A stretch of 60,996 nucleotides of DNA from a bacterium (GTDB taxonomy: Bacteria > Myxococcota_A > Bradymonadia > UBA7976 > UBA1532). Of the stretch, positions 20,914-34,000 are shown in pieces (the first letter of the stretch is position 1; every line of letters begins with the position of its first letter). Where the stretch lies: positions 1-60,996 of the forward strand of contig JAUHYW010000065.1 of the NCBI GenBank assembly GCA_030426085.1, given 5' to 3'. Position numbers and translations under genes: made by a program. The notes below the pieces were generated by a model. It was not told the origin of the DNA. It did not search any database and worked only from the letters and a program-made list of their open reading frames with translations.

Positions 20914-21698
20914 GCCCCCTCGTCCTCCTCGGATGGCCCCCGACCCAGGGCCCCCTCGACGTCGTCGACATCGTCCCAGTGGGCGAGATGCTCGCGATAC
21001 CACGCCCGCATCTCCCCGACCGACGCCCGCCGCACCGGCCGATACGCCAGCACCCGCCCGCTGATGAACCGCCCGTCGGCCTCGCGGTGGATGCGGACAT
21101 CGGCGTCGATCTGCCGGTACAAGAGCGCGGCCATCTCCCGGACGACGTCCTCCGAGGACACCGCCAGCCATCGCAACCGCGGCTCGTCGGGCATGTCGAG
21201 CTGCACCCGGGGCGGGTTGCGACCGCCCACCTTGATCACGCTCGCCCGCACCTCGTCGACCTCGTGAAAGCGATGCGCTGGCGTCGGCGCCTTCAGCGGC
21301 TCGCGGATCACCCGCAGATCGCCGCTGCGCCCCCGCTGCGCGATGCGCAGCCGGGGATCGGCCTCGCGCAGCGCCCGGGCGAAGGCCCCGGCGGCGCGGG
21401 CGGTGCCCGGGATGCGGGCCTCGCCGCGGGCCACCGCCAGCACCCGCTCGCTGACGAACGCCAGCCGCTCGGGCGGCGCGTCGCAGTTGAAGACGATCTG
21501 GGTGCACTTGTCGCGCACTTCGAAACCCCGCAGCCGCACCGGCTCGCCCTTGGTCTTCTCGGCGACCCGCTGCACCAGATCCACGAATCGCGCGGCCACG
21601 TCGAAGACCGAGCGGGGATCGATGACATCCGGATCGGCCTCGGGCCCGTCGAACTCGATGGTGAGCGGCCGTCGCTGGTCGGGGTGTGCGTCGTTCAC
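20910..21698 (-). CDS. Conserved-looking hypothetical protein coupled to the PIN nuclease
   Basis: 262 aa, soluble, no signal peptide. I recognise no domain. It has regular alpha/beta character, with segments such as VRLRGFEVRDKCTQIVF and RVQLDMPDEPRLRW, and a tail rich in Asp/Glu (about 235-262). GTG 21698 is used, preceded by GAAGG. The ATGA overlap with the PIN gene points to a common function, perhaps as the neutralising or targeting partner of the nuclease. It is about three times the size of a normal VapB antitoxin, so either this is an unusual toxin-antitoxin pair or the PIN protein serves another RNA-processing role. Confidence 0.75.
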   Translation of the reverse strand: MNDAHPDQRRPLTIEFDGPEADPDVIDPRSVFDVAARFVDLVQRVAEKTKGEPVRLRGFEVRDKCTQIVFNCDAPPERLAFVSERVLAVARGEARIPGTARAAGAFARALREADPRLRIAQRGRSGDLRVIREPLKAPTPAHRFHEVDEVRASVIKVGGRNPPRVQLDMPDEPRLRWLAVSSEDVVREMAALLYRQIDADVRIHREADGRFISGRVLAYRPVRRASVGEMRAWYREHLAHWDDVDDVEGALGRGPSEEDEGA

Positions 21699-21834
21699 CG
21701 GGGACCTTCGCTGTGCGAGGCCACGCTACCACGCATCGCAGGCAGCGGCAGCCCGAAGGGGGCATTCGCTGCCCGGTTGTCCGGCGTCGGCCCGGGCGAT
21801 AGGCTCGGCGGGTCATCGCAGCCCGGGAGCCACC

Positions 21835-22548
21835 ATGCGCGCGCTCGCCCTCCCCGCCCTCGCCACCTTGATCGCATGCCCCGTCCTGGCCGAAAAGCCG
21901 CGGCCGCTCGCCCCCGGCACGGCGGCCGGCGCCGACTGGTCACCGCAGCGGGCGACCGGGCCCCGGGATGTCTTCGCGGCGGGTGACAGCGTGAACGCAT
22001 GGGCCACCGCGCAGGCCGACGCCGGGGCCGAGTGGCTGACGCTGACCTACGCCGAGGCGCTGCCCATCGCCGAGATCCGCATCTGGCAGAACGACGCGCC
22101 GGGGGCCATCGCCCGGGTCACCGTCACCGTGGACGGGCAGGAGGTCGAGGTCTGGAAGGGGCGGGACGCGGTCGGGGCGGCCCGGGCGCCGGTGGAGAAG
22201 GTCGTCACGCTCGCGAAGCCCTACCTCGGGGACACGGTCACCGTGCACCTCGACACGGCGCGGGTGAGCGGCTGGAACGAGATCGACGCGGTCGAGATCG
22301 TCGGCGCCGACGGGCGGCGGGCATGGGCCGCGTCGGCGACGGCGAGCAGCACCTATGCGACGGCCGGCGGGGCCCCGGTCCACCCGCTGGGGCACCTGCT
22401 GGGCAAGGCGATCACCGTGCGGGTCGACGGCGAGACCGTCGCCGGTACGGTCACCGGGCTGAGCCACGATTGGATCACGCTGCGGGCGGGCGCGCGCACG
22501 GTGCTGGTCGGTATGGCCCACGCCGCGGTCATCGAGTGGCAGGAGTAG
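21835..22548 (+). CDS. Exported protein with discoidin (F5/8 type C)-like domain
   Basis: 237 aa with a signal peptide (MRALALPALATLIACPVLA; the Cys is not in a good lipobox). Residues about 30-150 resemble a galactose-binding/F5-8C-like beta-sandwich: WSPQRATGPRDV, then AEWLTLTYAEALPIAEIRIWQ and SGWNEIDAVEIVG. The last 60 residues form a small beta domain. It probably binds carbohydrate or another surface ligand. GGGAG (21825-21829) precedes ATG 21835. It is the last gene before the catalase operator region and may be monocistronic. Confidence 0.72.
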   Translation: MRALALPALATLIACPVLAEKPRPLAPGTAAGADWSPQRATGPRDVFAAGDSVNAWATAQADAGAEWLTLTYAEALPIAEIRIWQNDAPGAIARVTVTVDGQEVEVWKGRDAVGAARAPVEKVVTLAKPYLGDTVTVHLDTARVSGWNEIDAVEIVGADGRRAWAASATASSTYATAGGAPVHPLGHLLGKAITVRVDGETVAGTVTGLSHDWITLRAGARTVLVGMAHAAVIEWQE

Positions 22549-22577
22549 GCCGCCCGGCGTCGACCGAGATACCGGTG

Positions 22578-22615
22578 GACCGATATATCGGTCGATTGCT
22601 GAACGATATATCGGT
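22578..22615. promoter_or_regulatory. Double palindromic operator upstream of the catalase
   Basis: Two near-identical palindromes lie in an A+T-rich island: GACCGATATATCGGTC (22578-22593, perfect 16-mer) and AACGATATATCGGT (22602-22615). Their centres are 23 bp apart, close to two helical turns, and CATATCG follows directly. The catalase start is 135 bp downstream. The layout is that expected for two dimers of a repressor or sensor such as a TetR, ArsR or PadR type; the regulator is not in the window. Confidence 0.6.
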
Positions 22616-22750
22616 ACATATCGAACGAAGGGCGCGGGGCGTGGCGTGAGACCGCCGGCTCGGCGGGCGTAACTTCGTGGCACGGTCCCTGCTCAGAAGT
22701 GCAGGCGAGGCGCCGAGGCGCCCGATGAGACCCGCAGCACGGAGCAGACC

Positions 22751-24220
22751 ATGTCCCGACCGACCCTGACCACCGACGGCGGCGCCGCCGTCGGCACCAA
22801 CCAGCACTCGCAGACCGCCGGGCAGCGTGGCCCGGTGCTGCTCCAGGATCATCACCTCACCGAGAAGCTCGCCCGCTTCAACCGGGAGCGCATCCCCGAG
22901 CGGGTGGTGCACGCGGTGGGCAGCGGGGCCTACGGCTACTTCGAGGTGACCCACGACGTCACCCGCTACACCTCGATGAAGATGCTCTCCGAGGTGGGCA
23001 AGCGCACGCCGCTGTTCGCCCGGTTCTCGACGGTCGCCGCCTCGAAGGGGGGCGTCGACACCGCCCGCGATCCGCGGGGCTTCGCCGTGAAGTTCTACAC
23101 CGAGGACGGCAACTGGAACATGGTCGGCAACAACACGCCGATCTTCTTCATCCGGGATGGCATCAAGTTCCCCGACTTCATCCACTCCCAGAAGTACGAC
23201 CCCCACACCAACAAGCAGGAGCCGGACAACGTCTGGGACTTCTTCAGCCGCTCGCCCGAGGCGACCCACATGTTCGTGTGGCTCTTCGGCGACCGGGGGC
23301 GCCCGGCGTCCTATCGCAAGATGGATGGCTTCGGATCGCACACCTTCGCCTGGTACAACGCCGCCGGCGAGCGCTTCTGGGTCAAGTTCCACTTCAAGAC
23401 CGAGCAGGGCATCGACTGCCTGACCGACGAGGCCGAGGCGGCCCGCATCGGCGGCGAGAACCCGGAGCACTTGCAGACCGATCTCTACGAGGCCATCGAG
23501 GCCGGCGACCCCCCGTCGTGGAGCTTCGAGGTGCAGGTGATGCCCGAGGCCGACGCGCTGAAGTACCGCTTCAACCCGTTCGACGTCACCAAGGTCTGGT
23601 CCCACGAGGACTACCCCCGCATCGAGGTGGGGCGCATGGTGCTCGACGAGACCCCGGCCAACTACTTCGCCCACGTCGAGCAGGCGGCGTTCGACCCGGC
23701 GGAGTTCGTGCCCGGCGTCGGCCCCTCCCCCGATCGCATGCTGCAGGCCCGGCTGTGGGCCTACGGCGACGCGCACCGCTACCGGCTCGGCATCAACCAC
23801 GTGCACCTGCCGGTCAACCGGCCCCGCACCGACCGCGGCATCCAGAACTACGGTCGGGACGGCTTCATGAACTTCACCGAGAACGGCGGCGGCTCGGCCA
23901 ACTACGAGCCCAACAGCCGGGGCGGACCGGTCGAGACGGGTGACGTGCGCCCGGGCATCGAGGTGTCGGGGCAGGCCCACGCCCAGCCGCAGGCGAAGCA
24001 CGCCGAGGACGACGACTTCGTGCAGGCGGGCATGCTGTACCGGGTGATGAGCGAGGCCGAGCGCGGCCGGCTCGTCGACCGCATCGCCGGCGGGCTGTCG
24101 CAGGTGACGATCGACGGCGTCGTCGAGCGCTCGGTGTCGTACTTCCGCAAGGCCGACGCGGACTTCGGCGACCGGCTCGAGAAGGCGATCGCCGAGAAGA
24201 AGGGCGCGGCCGGGCGATAG
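22751..24220 (+). CDS. katA: Monofunctional haem catalase
   Basis: 489 aa, the size of small-subunit clade 3 catalases; it converts hydrogen peroxide to water and oxygen. The distal His is H54 in [15 protein letters not shown], and the Asn lies in VGNNTPIFF (127-128). The proximal haem-Tyr region is [14 protein letters not shown]. The residue after VHA is Val where Lys or Arg is usual (VHAKG/VHARG). GGAG lies 7 nt upstream of ATG 22751. An ankyrin protein follows after 50 bp. Regulation is probably through the double palindrome at 22578-22615. Confidence 0.96.
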   Translation: MSRPTLTTDGGAAVGTNQHSQTAGQRGPVLLQDHHLTEKLARFNRERIPERVVHAVGSGAYGYFEVTHDVTRYTSMKMLSEVGKRTPLFARFSTVAASKGGVDTARDPRGFAVKFYTEDGNWNMVGNNTPIFFIRDGIKFPDFIHSQKYDPHTNKQEPDNVWDFFSRSPEATHMFVWLFGDRGRPASYRKMDGFGSHTFAWYNAAGERFWVKFHFKTEQGIDCLTDEAEAARIGGENPEHLQTDLYEAIEAGDPPSWSFEVQVMPEADALKYRFNPFDVTKVWSHEDYPRIEVGRMVLDETPANYFAHVEQAAFDPAEFVPGVGPSPDRMLQARLWAYGDAHRYRLGINHVHLPVNRPRTDRGIQNYGRDGFMNFTENGGGSANYEPNSRGGPVETGDVRPGIEVSGQAHAQPQAKHAEDDDFVQAGMLYRVMSEAERGRLVDRIAGGLSQVTIDGVVERSVSYFRKADADFGDRLEKAIAEKKGAAGR

Positions 24221-24270
24221 CCCACGCCGCCCGAGGCATCCCCCGTCCGCCGCGGATCACTGGAGGTAGC

Positions 24271-24885
24271 ATGTCACGCCCCGAAGACATCGACGACGAC
24301 ATCCTCGCGCTGCTGCAGCGGGCGTTCGAGTACGCCCGGACCGGCGCCACCGCCGGGCTGTGCGCGCTGATCGACGCCGGCGCGCCGGCGAACCTGGCCA
24401 ATCAGCGGGGGGACAGCCTGCTGATGCTGGCCGCCTATCACGGCCACGAGGAGACGGTCGAGGCGCTGCTGCGCCGGGGGGCCGATCCCGAGCTGACCGG
24501 CGATCGGGGGCAGACCCCGCTGGCCGGGGCCGCCTTCCACGGCGATCGGGCCATGGTCGAGCTGCTCGCCCGCCACGGGGCCGACGTGAACGCCCGCGAT
24601 CCCCAGGGGCGCACGCCGTTGATGTTCGCGGCGATGTTCGATCGGGCGGAGGCGGTCGACGCCTTGCTCGCCCTCGGTGCCGACGTGCGGGCCCGGGACT
24701 CCGGGGGCCACACCGCGCTGGGGCTGGCCACGACGATGGGCGCTCAGCGGGTGCTGTCCCGGCTGTCGGCGGGGTCCGACGCCGCGCCCGCCGGTGGGCC
24801 CGGCGACGGCCGGGCGCCCACGCCGTATCGCAGCCCGAGCAGGCCGTCCAGCGACGCGGCGAGCGCGGTGTCGACGGCCTCCTGA
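24271..24885 (+). CDS. Ankyrin-repeat protein downstream of the catalase
   Basis: 204 aa, cytoplasmic, with about four ankyrin repeats between residues 30 and 165 (RGDSLLMLAAYHGHEE, RGQTPLAGAAFHGD, QGRTPLMFAAMFDR, GGHTALGLA). GGAGGT precedes ATG 24271. Ankyrin proteins encoded next to catalases are known; in Pseudomonas AnkB is needed for full KatB activity, so a catalase-partner role is a reasonable inference. The last 47 codons overlap the convergent serine-hydrolase gene by 142 bp; the tail after about residue 165 is low complexity and may be expendable. Confidence 0.88.
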   Translation: MSRPEDIDDDILALLQRAFEYARTGATAGLCALIDAGAPANLANQRGDSLLMLAAYHGHEETVEALLRRGADPELTGDRGQTPLAGAAFHGDRAMVELLARHGADVNARDPQGRTPLMFAAMFDRAEAVDALLALGADVRARDSGGHTALGLATTMGAQRVLSRLSAGSDAAPAGGPGDGRAPTPYRSPSRPSSDAASAVSTAS

Positions 24886-25976
24886 ACGCCGCCCTCCACC
24901 CGCGCCGCCCACGCCATCTCGTCGGCCAGGGCGAGGCGCAGCGTGCCCCGAGCGGCCGGCCCCCCTCCGACCCTCAACCGCACTGCGCCGCGCTCTTCGA
25001 TGGCCAGCCCGGCCCGGGTCGCCGGCCCCCGCTGGCCGTCGATGGGGGCCAGCAGCGCCTCGACCGCCTGCCCCTCGACCACCCGCCCCCCGCTGGGGGT
25101 CGCCCCCCGCGCCACCAACGCCACCGCCAGCTTGCCCAGATCGTCCAGCGACGCCCAGGCGCCCCGGTCGGGGGCGAACGGGGTGGCGAGCGCGGCGCCG
25201 GGCGGCCCGACGCTCAATGACAGCCCCAGCGGGCCGGCCACCCGGGACGCGATCTGGTCGGCGTAGGCCGCGGCGGGCTCGATGGGGGTCGAGGGGGCCC
25301 CGAGCGCGGCGAGGTAGCCCCCGGCCGCCGCGAGCACCGGGGTGGGCATCGCCTCGAGGGCGTCCCCGGCGGCGATGTGATCCCGCAGGCGGTCGAGCAC
25401 CTCGACCGGCCGCGCGGGGGGCGTGCCGGGCACCGCGTCGACGCCATAGCAGCCGCAGACCATCTCGGTGAGCGTGGGCGGCGTGCCGCCGGCCGCCCAG
25501 TCGCGGCGCAGGCGGGTGGCCGGGGCCGACCAGTCGATGTGGCCCTCTTCGATGAGCGCGGCGACGAGCAGCGCGGTGACGGTGCGGGTCAGCGATCCGA
25601 TCGGGCGGGGCGCCTCGGGGGTCAGCGGCGGGGCCCCGGGGGGCGAGGCGGGGCGGCCCGAGACGGCGCGGTCGACCACCTGCCCGCCGACGACCACGAC
25701 GCTGCTCCAGCCCACGGCGCCGGCCGCGGCCAGCGCGGCGCCGAGATCGGCCCGCCAGCGGGCGATCGCCGCCTCGTCCAGCGGGCGGGCCGCGGCCTCG
25801 GGGGGCACGACCAGGGGCAGCGCGGCGTCGGGCAGGGCGGCGTCGGGCGCGGCGTCCGGGGCGGCGTCGGGCGGGGCGGCGTCCGGCGGCGCGCGGCTGG
25901 CGTCCGCCGGGGGTCGGTGGGCGCTGCACCCGGCGAGCAGGGCGGCGACGACGAGCGTGGGGGCACGGGGGCTCAC
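24744..25976 (-). CDS. Serine-hydrolase/class C beta-lactamase-like lipoprotein with degenerate active site
   Basis: 410 aa. The GTG at 25976, preceded by AAGGAG, begins a lipoprotein signal with Cys 17 (AALLAGC). An Asp/Ala/Pro linker follows, then a beta-lactamase/transpeptidase-like fold. The segment PIGSLTRTVTALLVAALIEE aligns with the family SxxK helix (usual form GSxTKxxTA), but the Lys is Arg131, so the motif reads S-L-T-R. A clear YxN motif is also missing. Catalysis may therefore be lost or altered, and the protein may bind peptidoglycan or serve as a structural homologue. Its 3' end overlaps the ankyrin gene on the other strand. Confidence 0.75.
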   Translation of the reverse strand: MSPRAPTLVVAALLAGCSAHRPPADASRAPPDAAPPDAAPDAAPDAALPDAALPLVVPPEAAARPLDEAAIARWRADLGAALAAAGAVGWSSVVVVGGQVVDRAVSGRPASPPGAPPLTPEAPRPIGSLTRTVTALLVAALIEEGHIDWSAPATRLRRDWAAGGTPPTLTEMVCGCYGVDAVPGTPPARPVEVLDRLRDHIAAGDALEAMPTPVLAAAGGYLAALGAPSTPIEPAAAYADQIASRVAGPLGLSLSVGPPGAALATPFAPDRGAWASLDDLGKLAVALVARGATPSGGRVVEGQAVEALLAPIDGQRGPATRAGLAIEERGAVRLRVGGGPAARGTLRLALADEMAWAARVEGGVQEAVDTALAASLDGLLGLRYGVGARPSPGPPAGAASDPADSRDSTR

Positions 25977-26104
25977 GGATCTCCTTCGGCTCGACTCGGA
26001 GGGGGCTGCGGGGGCATGGTGGGGCCTGCTCGGGCCCGGGTCAACGGTGGGCAAGAGGTGAGATGACCCATTGAATCGACCCGCCCCCCGTGTGAATAAT
26101 GAGA

Positions 26105-26139
26105 GTGTTTACGGATTGCTGTCGATTTGTGACAAACAC
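26105..26139. promoter_or_regulatory. Nested inverted repeats before the giant surface gene
   Basis: GTGTTT (26105-26110) pairs with AAACAC (26134-26139), and inside the right arm TTTGT-G-ACAAA (26126-26136) is a perfect palindrome. The stretch 26092-26140 is A+T-rich for this DNA and lies just before the ribosome site (AGGGGA) of the gene at 26152. It may be an operator or promoter element; no regulator can be named. Confidence 0.4.
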
Positions 26140-26151
26140 CAGGGGACTCGG

Positions 26152-31686
<5,535 letters not shown>

Positions 31687-31722
31687 AGAGCCTGCCCCGG
31701 CGCGCGGCTCAGGACAGGCTCT
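31687..31722. terminator. Inverted repeat between convergent genes
   Basis: AGAGCCTG (31687-31694) and CAGGCTCT (31715-31722) form an 8-bp stem around a 20-nt G+C-rich loop. It begins directly after the giant gene's stop and covers the end of the convergent SelA-like gene, so it is placed for two-way termination. No T tract follows. Confidence 0.45.
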
Positions 31723-33259
31723 CGTCGAGCATCAGCCGATCGAGCGCCGCCTCGAGCACCGACAGCAGCCGGCCGCCGCGGTTGAGCGGCACCACCGTGC
31801 GGGCGTCGAGCAGCAGCGCGCCGCCCTCGAAGCGGCCGACCACCGCCGGCTCGCTGCGGGCGAGCGCCACCGCGAGCCCCCGGGGGTCGGGCCCGTGGAT
31901 GGCCAGGGCGACCGAGGGCAGATCGCTCGGGGCCCGCCCGTCGGGCCCCTCGACGTCGACCACCGCGCAATCGACGCGATCCTGAAGCACCGCCTGCCAG
32001 TGCTCGACGGCGACCCGCAGCTCGTCGAGCGGGAAGCCGCGCATGACATCGGTCGGCGTCGGCACCCCCCGCAGCCGGTCGTCGAGGGTCGCCTCGAGCG
32101 CGGCGAGCAGCACCTTGTCGAGTTGGAACACACCGTGTAGCGGGTGCTTGCGCAGCCGCTCGATCAGCGAGGCCCGCCCCACGACCAGCCCGCACTGCGG
32201 CCCGCCCACGAGGCCGTCGCCGGCGAAGCACACCAGATCGGCCCCGTCTTCGATGGCCCCGGCCACGGTCCTCGGCCCGGGCCCGCTCAGCGCGCCGATG
32301 GCGTGGTCGACCACCAGCGGCACCCCGTGCCCCACCAGCTCCGACAGCGCCGGCCGGGCCACCCGCCCCACCTGGCGGAAGGTGTCGTGCAGCACGGTGA
32401 GGATCGCGGCGATGGGTCGGTCGCCCTCGGCGTGCCGGTCGACGACCTCGGCGTACTCGTGGGCCTGGGTCCGGTTCACGGTGCCCACCGCGACCGCGTC
32501 GACCCCGCTGAGCCGGATGAGCTCGGGCAGCCGGCGGCCGTCGTCCAGCTCGACCAGATCGCCCCGCCCGACGACGACCGGGCCGCCGCCCGCCACCGAG
32601 AGCGCCAGCATGAGCGCCGCGGCGTGGCTCGAGACCGCCAGGCCCGCCTCGGCCCCGGTCAGCGCGCACAGCCGATCCTCGACCGAGCTGCCCCGGGCGC
32701 CCCAGCGGGCGCTGCCCGGGTCGAAGTCCACGTCGGCGTAGCCGGTGGCCCGGCGGGCGGCGGTCAGCGCCGAGTCGCTCCACGGCGCCCGGCCGAGGGC
32801 GTTCGACAGCACCGAACCGGTCGCGTTGATGATGCCCCGCACCCGGCGCCGCAGGCGCTCGTCGAGGGTGTACTCGACCGTGCGCCGCATCACCGGCAGC
32901 CCGCTCTCGATGCCCTCGGCCGACTCTTCGAGCACCCGTCGGGCGAGGTACTCCACCCGGCGGGCGCCGTGCTCGGCGACCCGGGCGGGGGTGCACAGCT
33001 CGTCCAGTGTCGGCAGCCGGCTGCGCAGCAGATCGCCGTCGACGACCACCGAACCGCTCGACGGCGGCTTGCGGTGACCGACGGCGACGATCTCGTGCCC
33101 GGTGTCCCACGGCGAGGCGAGGTCGTAGCCGCCCCAGTCGTAGCCCAGGGCCCGCTGGGTCCGCCGGCGGGCCATCACATCCTCCCGCATGTCGTCCAAG
33201 GTCGTCTCGCTCCGGCTGTCCCCGGGCCCGAGCGGGCCGTCGGGATCATCGTCCGCCAT
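31709..33259 (-). CDS. SelA-like (L-seryl-tRNA(Sec) selenium transferase family) protein lacking the PLP lysine
   Basis: 516 aa. SelA family motifs are clear: GIINATGSVLSNALGRAPW at 142-160, TGAEAGLAVSSHAAALMLAL at about 201-220, GTVNRTQAHEY at about 259-269, and DKVLLAALEATL near 381. SelA makes selenocysteyl-tRNA with PLP bound to a Lys in GDKLLGGPQ. Here that segment reads GDGLVGGPQCG, with Gly349 in place of the Lys, so normal PLP chemistry is doubtful. No selB, selC or selD is in the window. AGGAGG precedes ATG 33259. It may be a divergent SelA-like enzyme or pseudoenzyme with another role. Family assignment is firm, function is not. Confidence 0.85.
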   Translation of the reverse strand: MADDDPDGPLGPGDSRSETTLDDMREDVMARRRTQRALGYDWGGYDLASPWDTGHEIVAVGHRKPPSSGSVVVDGDLLRSRLPTLDELCTPARVAEHGARRVEYLARRVLEESAEGIESGLPVMRRTVEYTLDERLRRRVRGIINATGSVLSNALGRAPWSDSALTAARRATGYADVDFDPGSARWGARGSSVEDRLCALTGAEAGLAVSSHAAALMLALSVAGGGPVVVGRGDLVELDDGRRLPELIRLSGVDAVAVGTVNRTQAHEYAEVVDRHAEGDRPIAAILTVLHDTFRQVGRVARPALSELVGHGVPLVVDHAIGALSGPGPRTVAGAIEDGADLVCFAGDGLVGGPQCGLVVGRASLIERLRKHPLHGVFQLDKVLLAALEATLDDRLRGVPTPTDVMRGFPLDELRVAVEHWQAVLQDRVDCAVVDVEGPDGRAPSDLPSVALAIHGPDPRGLAVALARSEPAVVGRFEGGALLLDARTVVPLNRGGRLLSVLEAALDRLMLDESLS

Positions 33260-33437
33260 CCCTGCCTCCTGGAGAAGATCGGCGGCGATTGTGGCAGAAC
33301 GCGACGCGCAGGGACACTCCCGACGCCTGATTCTCGGGATTCGGGGCTCGCCGTAGAGGCCGGGTCGGCTTTCTGTCATCCTGGCGCCGTCCGCCCGGGG
33401 CGCCGAAGGCCCGGGCCCGCCCGCGGAGCCCATCTCG

Positions 33438-33944
33438 ATGACCGATCCCCCGCCGCCCGCGCCCCGCCCCGCCGACCCACCGCCGGCCGCGGTGCGCCGG
33501 GCCCACCGCGTCGCCCGCCTGCTCGACGACACCTTCCCCCTGCCCGGCACCGACCGCCGCATCGGCATCGACGGGCTCATCGGCCTCGTGCCCGGCATCG
33601 GCGACGCGCTGGGGGCCGCGCTGTCGGCCTCGGTGCTGCTCATGGCGGCCCACGCCGGCGTGCGCCCGGCCATCCTGGCCCGCATGGCGGGCAACGTGCT
33701 GCTCGAGCTGGCCCTGGGCGCCATCCCCCTGCTGGGCGACCTCTTCGACTTCGCGTGGAAGGCCAACCGGCGCAACGCCGCGCTCTTCGAGAAGGCCATG
33801 GCCGACCCCGAGCGCACCCGGCGCACCAGCCAGGCGATGCTGGTGGGGGTCGCCGCGACGCTGCTGGTCGCGCTCGGCGCGGTGGGCTACGGGCTCTTCG
33901 CGCTGATCGGCTGGCTGCTGGGGGCGCTGTCGGGCGGCGGGTGA
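33438..33944 (+). CDS. DUF4112 family membrane protein
   Basis: 168 aa. A Pro-rich N-terminus (1-18) precedes the DUF4112 core: FPLPGTDRRIGIDGLIGLVPGIGDALGA, then hydrophobic helices and AIPLLGDLFDFAWKANRRN, with a further membrane segment near the C-terminus (about 135-162). DUF4112 proteins are small membrane proteins of unknown function. The start has only a weak GGAG upstream. The gene lies 56 bp before the VWA gene and could share its transcript. Confidence 0.88.
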   Translation: MTDPPPPAPRPADPPPAAVRRAHRVARLLDDTFPLPGTDRRIGIDGLIGLVPGIGDALGAALSASVLLMAAHAGVRPAILARMAGNVLLELALGAIPLLGDLFDFAWKANRRNAALFEKAMADPERTRRTSQAMLVGVAATLLVALGAVGYGLFALIGWLLGALSGGG

Positions 33945-34000
33945 AAGATCGGCCGGGGGGTCGGTGTCGATGAGGGCACACGTCGACGGAGACCCGTTCC

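Noticed and set aside
20434-21816. Single 460-residue ORF covering the PIN gene
   Set aside because: The true PIN start is the ATGA overlap at 20913, and the upstream part is the shadow of another gene.
31709-33259. Normal selenocysteine synthase
   Set aside because: The PLP lysine position is Gly349 and no other selenocysteine gene is present.
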